41,703 bases of DNA from CAZWVR01 sp964637235 (GTDB taxonomy: Bacteria > Bacteroidota > Bacteroidia > Bacteroidales > S143-33). The position numbers and the translations under genes were made by a program. Below the pieces are notes generated by a model, which worked only from the letters and a program-made list of their open reading frames with translations, searched no databases and had not been told where the DNA came from. Where the stretch lies: assembly GCA_964637235.1 (NCBI GenBank), contig CAZWVR010000012.1, positions 1-41,703 on the forward strand. The letters are read 5' to 3'. Below are positions 18,001 to 23,115 of the stretch, piece by piece (the first letter of the stretch is position 1; each line of letters begins with the position of its first letter).

Positions 18001-18875
18001 CGCTTGGTCACGACCCCAATCTTGATGCTCTAAAACTTTTTGCTTGGGACAAAACTAAACCACAACTTTACTCGCACGATTTTGAAAACTTGCACAAAGA
18101 AGCACTGAATACAATAGAAAAGTTTGATAATGAAACAATTGTACCTCTTGGCGTTTATATTGGGCAGGAAGGAACATATTCTTTGCATCTAACAAAAAAT
18201 ACTTTTGACGCATTACACGTTTGGCTTGAAGATACATACACGCACAAAAACATTCCTTTGGACGTTAATCAAAAATATGTGTTCACTTCGCAAGTAGGAG
18301 ACTTTACAGACAGGTTTTATCTGCATTTAGTGCGTAATAGACCTCCGCAAGTGATGTTCTCTATTGCAAATCAAGAAACTTATACTAATCAGCTGTGGCA
18401 ATTTACTTTGCCTAAGGATTTGTTCTCAGATGCAGATTTCGGCGATGTTTTGACTATTTCGGCATATCTAAACGACGGAAAACCTTTGCCTCATTGGCTC
18501 AATTTTGACGGACATACTTTCACAGGAATACCTACTAAACCTGCTGAATATCACATCTTTCTGAAAGCAACTGACAAATTTGGAGCTTCGGCATCTACCG
18601 ATTTTTACTTGACTGTTAACGATAATCCAACAGGCGTAGTTTCGCATTCTCGTATGATTGTATATCCCAATCCCGCAGATAACAAAATATACGTTTATGC
18701 ACCTACAAAAGAAGGTCAGCTGATTTTGTATTCACAAACTGGCGAGACTATCACTGTGAAAAACTTTGCTAAGCCGTTTGTTTCTCTTGATTTGAGCCAT
18801 TTGCCCGGTGGTGTTTATTACTTAAAACTGATAAAAAATGACGGAATAGAAACTGTGAAATTTATAAAGCGATAG
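12003..18875 (+). CDS. Giant T9SS-secreted multidomain protein, second paralogue
   Basis: 2290 residues. The signal peptide is MKKVILLGLIILGFWGLKSQ. Order: a propeller-like domain (~115-540) with a PPDVQGDVNTQFY block like the first paralogue; an FN3 domain (~541-655); two tandem IPT/beta-helix modules (~659-1090 and 1095-1525); a WDGSESTDWQTPQNWTP segment; a region with GWNLLGNPYPSAIDW, IPANQGFFVKA and ARVHSDQSFWK; a dystroglycan/cadherin-like He_PIG repeat (~2115-2205); and a sorting domain (~2215-2290) with YPNPADNKIYVYAP and LSHLPGGVYYLKL. It starts 17 bases after the first paralogue's stop, so the two form an operon. It is probably displayed on the surface with its neighbour. I see no catalytic motif. 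The third base of codons looks more GC-rich than in the housekeeping genes nearby, judged by eye. Confidence 0.88.
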   Translation: MKKVILLGLIILGFWGLKSQNIIEAQNSAKGIISIEFKPAAYHDTSPPLWQMIQNAEHNVENVSEKKEHHEVFNILKYKGVGLPEGEQANTPDPLSKIQQNYYKTHANKAVNLTVLANFDGLDNQDGVAPPDVQGDVNTQFYMQCVNNHTIIYNRDGSIAQGPFPTSDFWQGTGYDDRNDGDAVILWDEAAQRWVVTQFYLPSSGTQYLLIAISQSSDPTGSYYRYAFGYQYMPDYPKWAVWPDGYYVGANAFDQNNNYAYQGVYVSAFERDKMLVGASAQSVTVQLSTDYWSVFPVDADVFPSTNIPAYYISDQLDSYTGNNQVYLYRLSVDWSAPSANFTNEATLSVASYDLFNSDTEVPQPGTTDKLDLLHYRTMYRSYYRPFPSKGYSSIVMTRTVNDGGVAAVRWYEFRDYGSGWSVYQQGTYNPGDGNWRWMPSIAMNECGDIALGYSVSSGSKYPSIDIVARYADDPTGVMTTNELEILTGNASQTGVSRWGDYTMMSIDPVDNSSFWYTGEYTSGGWNWKTRIANFKLPCVLPTTQASSVSASSITTSSLTLQWTRGDGDSVIVLAKEGSAVDADPQANTSYQANSTFGAGDQIGTGNYVVYVGTGTSVNITGLNACTDYYFAVYEYNHHCKDVCYLTPAATANATTQCSPPSITSVTPDNFFADKGKTLTIDGSNLSGATVTLGGITGTITSNTDNQIVVDFPPGYYTNNTLTVSTGAGSDTYTVTVNKRNIIPVGGGTDPHSTIQSALDGLYAWYGNTAFNSGQLPGRKIIEIYSGTYTEQVAPNNKLNPTSTENLVIRAANGANVDIDATGKDFGIYINGISYVKIKGLTVHGSNKECIYIKGNTNARGGTDTVVYTKAYGSVNGSGIVVDTADNSLLQNNLIYDNYNFGIRVIGSNNVKIINNTIVDNGHESKAPPLPGVYDPAQVYVESGTGTTLKNNILYSQSGNYVFTLKTETGVTVNSSYNTYYKNNNTYLVYYNGNLYSDLASWPDAGTGDIETDPQFVDYANDDFHIFSEAGSYHGGEWPPLTANSGTWTNDASTSPALDAGDPADPYANEPQSGNRINQGAYGNTVQASKTPITNPPQITDASPNYLYEDRGKRITITGSYLQNSTFVLGGVAGTVVSNDGSTAVVDFPPADYVGNDLVVTNAAGSTTYTGISVLQRNIIPVVAGAGITSDNHPTIQSALDGLYAWYGTNSFDAGDLPGRKIIEIYSATYSERVVPNPNFVITQTANLVIRAAAGENVIVDATGKTQGIYVDSLPYVAIYGLTVQNADGEDIYIKGYADTLKYNKLINSSTASGLILENASASVIQNNLIYNNYNFGIRLIGSDNVKVVNNTVADNGHESKAPPLPNSYDPAQIYVQSGTGVQLINNIIFAKAGNYVFTLKTEDGITVNTSYNTYYKNGNTYLVYYNGSVYSDLASWPDAGTGDIDLNPRFVDESNNDYHILSEYGSYHGGEWPPLTTNSGTWTNDASTSPALDAGDPSYPYDNEPVSGSRINQGAYGNTVQASKSPGEYVWDGSESTDWQTPQNWTPEKVPTASDIARIPDGCPNYPKIDENNDECKNLIVEAGASVTTATGGVLTVYNDLTVQGQSAKPGVITINGGDLKVNGNASFGQFSQLNIYTLNLTLNTVNFDKDSRTHYYNTLTMYNYNYGDLFIDGTGTKTVSGTVSTPTSCDSLTIEANAVLEIPSTGALTVKGLLINNGDETNFIIRSDANGTGSLLSNNGVPATCERFITGNNWHLIFAPLSNITTSQLVQEGSDINYNLYSYDETTQDYWDASVIYGTSGWTPEYSSSTLRTDKGLLFNRYGYPDKTYTFTGGSLFAGDKTFTLRYTDVGSGPVNQNGVTSSWDDFEGWNLLGNPYPSAIDWDNVNINKSNIEDVIYYYDDNTDQYKYYGSGTSYNQGITVNGGSRYIPANQGFFVKALSTADGASFVIPNSARVHSDQSFWKAYKDPQNIIRLQVEQADYFDETVIRVIDTLTRSVSLGHDPNLDALKLFAWDKTKPQLYSHDFENLHKEALNTIEKFDNETIVPLGVYIGQEGTYSLHLTKNTFDALHVWLEDTYTHKNIPLDVNQKYVFTSQVGDFTDRFYLHLVRNRPPQVMFSIANQETYTNQLWQFTLPKDLFSDADFGDVLTISAYLNDGKPLPHWLNFDGHTFTGIPTKPAEYHIFLKATDKFGASASTDFYLTVNDNPTGVVSHSRMIVYPNPADNKIYVYAPTKEGQLILYSQTGETITVKNFAKPFVSLDLSHLPGGVYYLKLIKNDGIETVKFIKR
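13977..15271 (+). repeat. IPT plus beta-helix module, copy B
   Basis: Residues 659 to ~1091 of the second paralogue. It begins PPSITSVTPDNF and contains RNIIPV, HPTIxSALxGLYAWYG-like and NNLIYDNYNFGIR blocks shared with copy C. It ends in the 182-base repeat. Confidence 0.85.
15090..15271 (+). repeat. 182-base direct repeat, copy B
   Basis: Second copy of the segment encoding GSYHGGEWPPLTANSGTW to NTVQASKT. It is gap-free against 9766-9947 and 16395-16576. It marks the end of module B. Confidence 0.85.
15285..16576 (+). repeat. IPT plus beta-helix module, copy C
   Basis: Residues 1095 to ~1525 of the second paralogue, immediately after copy B and almost the same length. It begins PPQITDASPNYLYEDRGK, which is closer at that point to copy A (DHVYEDRGK) than to copy B (NFFADKGK). 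That suggests mixed ancestry of the segments. Confidence 0.85.
16395..16576 (+). repeat. 182-base direct repeat, copy C
   Basis: Third copy. The closing half is identical or nearly so to copy B over GTATAAATCAAGGGGCTTAT and the bases after it. The middle (around 16485-16530) is more divergent, encoding SYPYDNEPVSGS in place of ADPYANEPQSGN. Confidence 0.85.
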
Positions 18876-18882
18876 ATTATTT

Positions 18883-18920
18883 GGGCGTGCCCCTCGCCTT
18901 CGGCTCGGGTCGGGTGCTTC
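18883..18920 (+). repeat. GGGCGTGCCCC-type Bacteroidota palindromic element, 5' part
   Basis: GGGCGTGCCCCTCG, a short GCC-TTC-GGC hairpin and CTCGGGTCGGG resemble, from memory, a repeat element common just after genes in many Bacteroidota genomes. It begins 8 bases after the stop codon of the second giant gene. The usual 3' end of that element (TATCCCT..ACGC) is not seen, so this copy seems partial. The GC hairpins could help end transcription. Confidence 0.45.
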
Positions 18921-18990
18921 GCTTATATTCGGCACTTGCTCGCAGGTGGCACTTGCTCGGCTCGGTAAGGCAGGCGGCAGGCTTTTTTTA

Positions 18991-19032
18991 CACATTCCCG
19001 CAAGTCTTTTCAGTTGTGGGGTACAAACCCAT
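18991..19032 (+). repeat. Dispersed intergenic repeat, copy R1
   Basis: It shares CACATTCCYGCAAGY, CTTTTCAGTT and RTRYAAACCYAT with 23054-23096, about 36 matches in 44 positions by hand alignment. A shorter echo (CATATTCCCGCAGG) follows at 19030-19043. Confidence 0.65.
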
Positions 19033-19057
19033 ATTCCCGCAGGTAGAACACAAACTC

Positions 19058-19075
19058 GGCAGACTTCCGTCTGCC
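19058..19075 (+). repeat. Perfect hairpin GGCAGAC-TTCC-GTCTGCC
   Basis: A seven-base perfect inverted repeat around a four-base loop, the strongest in this intergenic region together with CCACGAT-TACC-ATCGTGG at 19121-19138. There is no T-run after it, so it is not a simple terminator. Confidence 0.8.
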
Positions 19076-19200
19076 TGAACCTGCGCCGTCCTGACGGACT
19101 GCTGGCTTACGCCACAATCTCCACGATTACCATCGTGGGCTATGCCGCGTCATCCCTGACGGGATTTTTACGGGCTAATGCACGTGTCCCACGAGTGCCG

Positions 19201-19216
19201 CACGTCTTTTCAGTTG
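19201..19216 (+). repeat. Dispersed intergenic repeat, short fragment R2
   Basis: CACGTCTTTTCAGTTG matches only the TCTTTTCAGTTG core of R1 and R4. It is short, so chance or partial decay is possible. Confidence 0.4.
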
Positions 19217-19440
19217 TAACAATATTCTGTAAATCAACGTTTTACGTAAAAATTCACAATTACTTCGCCTTGCTTTGGCGGTGCGTGGGGCTTCGCTAAC
19301 CGCTCAGCCTCCGCCCGCCAAGTGCCACAAACTGCTCGCCAGCGCCTCATACCGCTGCGCCCCCTCTCGCAACAAAACTCCCCCTTTGAAAAGGAGGCTC
19401 GGGGGATTGACCAATTTGCCAATAGGCAAGTCTCCGTAAC

Positions 19441-19482
19441 TCTTTTCAGCTTTGAAGCGTAAAACTATTTCAGGACAAAGCC
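19441..19482 (+). repeat. Dispersed intergenic repeat, copy R3
   Basis: CTTTTCAGCTTTGAAGCGTA, then AACTATTTCAGG and ACAAAGCC, align with 23069-23108 with about 36 of 41 positions matching. It lacks the 5' ACATTCC part. A reverse-complement piece of the R0 end (TTTTGTGTCCC) follows at 19491-19501. Confidence 0.65.
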
Positions 19483-19556
19483 TTCTCCATTTTTGTGTCC
19501 CAGAAAAAAATTAAAGAAAAACTCAAAAAAATTTTTTTTTTGATAAATATTATTTC

Positions 19557-19564
19557 TAAATTTG
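19557..19564 (+). promoter_or_regulatory. Putative -7 box for the PP2C sensor gene (TAAATTTG)
   Basis: TAAATTTG matches TAnnTTTG, 43 bases before the ATG at 19608. A TTTG lies 14 bases upstream (19539-19542), closer than the usual -33 spacing. Confidence 0.4.
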
Positions 19565-19607
19565 AAGTTGTTTTAAAATATTATTTTCATTTTTTAAAGT
19601 ACGTAAA

Positions 19608-21884
19608 ATGATAAGAAAGTTTTTTCAATCTTTTTTACGAAATACCATAAAAGATGATTATTCGCAGGAGTTAAGAATGCACATACGAAATGCTATATTG
19701 ATAAATTTTATTCTAATATTTTTTGTTATTCTTGTAGCTTTATTGATGATAAAAAGTCCTAATGCGGTTCTATTGATGTTAATACCTCTTTTTTTGCACT
19801 TATTTAGTTTATTTCTGATACGTTTCCATTACCATAAGCTTGGCAGATTTTTACTTTCCATAACTACTTCTTCAACAGTATATTTTATCGCTTCTTATAT
19901 TTATATCCATCCAACAGTTGCATTACCTGCTAAATTCCTTATGTTAATTTCTATAATAGTACCATTCTCTGTATTTTCAACAAAAGAAAAGCCTTTTATT
20001 TTTTCGTCGGTTTTATTAACCATATTTTATCTCATTACTTTTGATTATATGAATAACCTTTTAAATTTAAGCAATATACAAGATTATGATAAACCTATAT
20101 ATAATATTATTGCGACGATTAGTCTTAGTATAATTTTGGTTGGAGTTTCGTATATTTATAAATTAAATATTCATAGGTATATAGAACGTATCAATAAGTT
20201 AAATTACCAAATTAATAGGCAAAACGAAGAACTTGCTACTGCTGAGGAAGAGTTACGTCAAAATAATGAAGAACTAACAATATTAAAAAAAGAACTTGAA
20301 GATAGTTTGCAGATTATAACTGAAAAAGAACGTTTGCTAAATGCTATTGGAGATAGTATTAATAACCCTGTTTTATTGATTGATGATAACGAAATAATAC
20401 AATATAGTAATAAAGCATCAGAGAAAATATTAGGATATACTTCTGATGAGTTAATAGGTAAAAATGTTCACGATTTATTAGTTCCTCCTGAATTACGTAA
20501 GCGTGCACATAATCAGTTTAAACTTTTTAAATTAACAGGCGAAGGGAATATCTTAAATAAACGAATAAATATTCAGGCACTTAGAAAAGATGGTGCAAAA
20601 ATTAATATATTGCTATATGTTTCAACTTTAAAATTTAAAAATAAAATTTATGCTGTAGGTTCAATGGTAGATGTTTCTGATGAAGAATATCGGAAAACTA
20701 TTTTAAAGAAAAACGAAGTGAAATATCGCACAATTATCAATACTACAAATACAGGAATTGTTGTGTTAAATGAAAATGGTATTATAATAGATGCCAATAT
20801 AAAAGGTGTAGATATACACGGTTATGATATATATGAATTATTTGGTAAACCGCTTGCAGATATTATATATGAAGAAGATAAACCTAAATATGAAGAAGCC
20901 CGAGATTTGATTTTTAATAATGGTGAAGAGCTGGTGCAAATGCAAGTTAGATTTAAACATAAAAATGAAAAACTGGTTTGGATAAATATTATCATAAATA
21001 AATATTACCAGCCTGATATAGGTAAAATATATTTACTTATAGCCTTTCAAGATATTAGCGAGCTTAAACGTATTGAAAAAGAATTAAATCATACAAATAA
21101 ACTGCTTAAAGAAGCTCATAATAGTATTATAAAAAGTTTACATTATGCTAAAACTATTCAAACTTCCCTATTGCCTGATGAGGTGTATATTAGTAGATAT
21201 TTAAAAGAATTTTTTATTTTTTATAAAGCTAAAAATATTGTTAGCGGGGATTTCTATTATTTTTCAAAAATAAATAAACACATTATTATAGCAGTGGGAG
21301 ATTGCACAGGGCATGGTATGCATGGAGCAATGCTCTCAATATTGGCAATAAGTTTCTTGCACGAAATTATAATTAGTAGCGCTACTGACCAGCCAGGAGA
21401 AGCCCTTAACATGCTTAGAGAAAGGTTTAAGAAAATATTTGGAAGTTTGCATTCCGACGCTAAACATTCTGTTAATATAGCACTGATTGCAATAAATATT
21501 GAAACTAATATTTTGAAATATGCAGGGGCATATCACCCTTTGATACTTATTCGGGATAATAGATTATTTACATATAAAGCTACAAGAAATCCCATAGGTG
21601 TATATCCTGTTGAAGTTCCTTTTAAAACTGAATATATACCTTTAAAAGAAAACGATGTAATTTATTTATTTTCAGATGGTTTTCAAGACCAATTAAACGA
21701 AAATCTCCAAAAATTTACAATTCGTAGATTTAGAGAATTGCTTCTTTCTATATATAGCTTAGATTTTGACCAACAGAAAGAGATATTAGAGGAAGTTTAT
21801 AATACTTGGCGTAAAAAACAGGAGTTGACCGATGATATAACTATTTTTGGTTTTAAATACAATCTAAAAAAGGAGAATTTATGA
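19608..21884 (+). CDS. Membrane PAS-PAS-PP2C (SpoIIE-type) phosphatase
   Basis: 758 residues. Six predicted membrane helices (~28-48, 52-72, 83-101, 107-124, 129-146, 164-184) are followed by a coiled coil (~190-245), a PAS domain (~245-360), a second PAS domain (~373-490), a short linker helix with HYAKTIQTSLLP, and a SpoIIE/RsbU-type PP2C phosphatase (~535-755). Metal-binding aspartates are visible as SGDFYYF (D548), GDCTGHG (D565), SDGFQD and DDITIF near the end. Such proteins dephosphorylate a phosphoserine on an anti-sigma-antagonist or similar partner in response to a signal sensed by the PAS or membrane part. No anti-sigma or STAS partner is encoded nearby. Its TGA overlaps the next gene's ATG (ATGA), so the two are translationally coupled. 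Confidence 0.9.
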   Translation: MIRKFFQSFLRNTIKDDYSQELRMHIRNAILINFILIFFVILVALLMIKSPNAVLLMLIPLFLHLFSLFLIRFHYHKLGRFLLSITTSSTVYFIASYIYIHPTVALPAKFLMLISIIVPFSVFSTKEKPFIFSSVLLTIFYLITFDYMNNLLNLSNIQDYDKPIYNIIATISLSIILVGVSYIYKLNIHRYIERINKLNYQINRQNEELATAEEELRQNNEELTILKKELEDSLQIITEKERLLNAIGDSINNPVLLIDDNEIIQYSNKASEKILGYTSDELIGKNVHDLLVPPELRKRAHNQFKLFKLTGEGNILNKRINIQALRKDGAKINILLYVSTLKFKNKIYAVGSMVDVSDEEYRKTILKKNEVKYRTIINTTNTGIVVLNENGIIIDANIKGVDIHGYDIYELFGKPLADIIYEEDKPKYEEARDLIFNNGEELVQMQVRFKHKNEKLVWINIIINKYYQPDIGKIYLLIAFQDISELKRIEKELNHTNKLLKEAHNSIIKSLHYAKTIQTSLLPDEVYISRYLKEFFIFYKAKNIVSGDFYYFSKINKHIIIAVGDCTGHGMHGAMLSILAISFLHEIIISSATDQPGEALNMLRERFKKIFGSLHSDAKHSVNIALIAINIETNILKYAGAYHPLILIRDNRLFTYKATRNPIGVYPVEVPFKTEYIPLKENDVIYLFSDGFQDQLNENLQKFTIRRFRELLLSIYSLDFDQQKEILEEVYNTWRKKQELTDDITIFGFKYNLKKENL

Positions 21885-22882
21885 AAGGCAAGTTATATGA
21901 TATAAATAAAGCGGCAGAAATTATCAAACAGGGTAAATTACTTATGATTGCCGCAGACGAAAAACTATTAAGACAATTACCTAAGGGCAATTGGATAGGT
22001 GGCACTATACCATATTTTTTTGATGAATATGGTGCTAAATTTACTACGGATAAAGTGTTTGTGCAAGAATTGATAAATCCTATAAATACTTTTAAAATTG
22101 TTGAATATAATAAAGACAATATAAAGCACATAGCCGAAGATGGCTATGATAATGGCTATATTATTTTAATTTTGCCCTATAATAGTCCTGTCCATTTTGA
22201 ATATGCTTTAAATGCACTTAAATATAATAAATTACATCAAAATCCTATTGTTGGTTGGGTTAGTGGATACGATTTGAACAATCCTAATGGTAAAGCTAAA
22301 GTAATCAATGGATTAAAAGGAGATCTTGACGAAGAAAATGCTATTGTTATACATGTTAAATTACCAGAAGAGAAAATAGCTGTTTTTAAGATTGTAAATA
22401 TTTATGAAGAAGATCCAAACAGTCCTGTTATAGAATTTTTAGAAGATGGTTTTTCTACCAAAAACTGTTTAATAGACGGAGAGCCATATTTATTGGCAGA
22501 TTATATTAAGGAGAATAATATTGATATTAATTTCCCTTTAATAACTACATCTGTTAGATTACATAAAAATATAAGTTTTAAGGAAATTAAAGAAGATAAA
22601 ACAGTAGAATTTTATTTACCCTTTTTTAAAGATTTACAATATAGATTTACTCGTAAAATTGAATATAAAAATATATATAGACGTTTGAATTTAGGAGTAT
22701 TAAAACCTAATGATAAAATAGAAAAAACTTTTGGAGTTAATTGCATTTTAAATTATACAGTAGGGAAATTAGAGGGTAAAGTTATAGAGAATTTTACGGG
22801 TCCGGCTACATTTGGAGAAGTGGCTTATGTGCTTCATAATCAAACTCTTGTAGAGTTAGTTGTTATTGATAATGAAAAGTAG
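21881..22882 (+). CDS. Protein of unknown function coupled to the PP2C phosphatase
   Basis: 333 residues, no signal peptide or membrane segment, so cytoplasmic. A GNWIGGTIPYFF block at about residues 36-47 is distinctive; from memory it belongs to a family named DUF6976 and recalls FIST-type sensory proteins in layout, but I cannot confirm either. A second part (~90-200) has alternating hydrophobic stretches around VGWVSGYDL, and the C-terminal third ends with GPATFGEVAYVLHNQTLVELVV. I see no catalytic motif. The ATG overlaps the stop of the PAS-PP2C gene, so equal synthesis is expected. It may be the phosphatase's signal-binding partner or its substrate carrier (inference). Confidence 0.7.
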   Translation: MKGKLYDINKAAEIIKQGKLLMIAADEKLLRQLPKGNWIGGTIPYFFDEYGAKFTTDKVFVQELINPINTFKIVEYNKDNIKHIAEDGYDNGYIILILPYNSPVHFEYALNALKYNKLHQNPIVGWVSGYDLNNPNGKAKVINGLKGDLDEENAIVIHVKLPEEKIAVFKIVNIYEEDPNSPVIEFLEDGFSTKNCLIDGEPYLLADYIKENNIDINFPLITTSVRLHKNISFKEIKEDKTVEFYLPFFKDLQYRFTRKIEYKNIYRRLNLGVLKPNDKIEKTFGVNCILNYTVGKLEGKVIENFTGPATFGEVAYVLHNQTLVELVVIDNEK

Positions 22883-23053
22883 GTATTTTTTAAGTTCCGA
22901 CTTTTGGTTGTTAATAGAAAACTTTTTAGAGATTAGAAAATATTACCTTGTAGTTTACTTTACATAAAGATTTCCCGACTTTGACCGTTTCTAATTGTAA
23001 ATAATTGAAATTCAATACATAAGAACATATCAAAGGACACTACACATTTAACC

Positions 23054-23108
23054 CACATTCCTGCAAGCCTTTTCAGTTTTGAAGTGTAAACCTATCTCAG
23101 GACAAGCC
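23054..23108 (+). repeat. Dispersed intergenic repeat, copy R4
   Basis: The most complete copy: it joins the 5' part shared with R1 (CACATTCC..GCAAG) to the 3' part shared with R3 (CTATCTCAGGACAAGCC). It lies between convergent genes, a few bases from the 3' end of the channel gene. The rest of 22883-23053 is AT-rich with nothing I recognise. Confidence 0.7.
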
Positions 23109-23115
23109 CCGTTGT

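Larger units (their letters stand above)
18876..19607. other. 732-base non-coding, GC-rich, hairpin-dense region
   Basis: The longest gap between genes. Short open frames here (for example 18946-19299) have no recognisable product and read through hairpins. It holds a GGGCGTGCCCC...CTCGGGTCGGG element at its left edge, three pieces of the dispersed repeat, a perfect TTTTACGTAAAA palindrome (19240-19251), a CCCCCTTTGAAAAGGAGG element (19379-19409), and perfect short hairpins at 19058-19075, 19086-19097, 19121-19138, 19152-19165 and 19416-19429. The base composition is far from that of the coding regions around it. It could be a mosaic of inactive repeat elements or a structured RNA; I cannot tell which. 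Confidence 0.75.

Noticed and set aside
18881..19299. Open frames of 65 and 117 codons after the second giant gene
   Set aside because: They read through perfect hairpins and repeat copies, overlap each other, give compositionally odd products, and no family is recognisable. GC-rich sequence alone explains the lack of stops.
19379..19409. CCCCCTTTGAAAAGGAGG hairpin as a rho-independent terminator
   Set aside because: No T-run follows on either strand; it fits a dispersed repeat better.
19234..19422. 62-codon minus-strand open frame in the same region
   Set aside because: Runs through the CCCCCTTTGAAAAGG element and palindromes. It has no promoter-like or family signal.
18883..19500. Possible insertion sequence or group II intron in the 732-base gap
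   Set aside because: No transposase or reverse transcriptase frame, no terminal inverted repeats with target duplication, and no intron domain V recognised.
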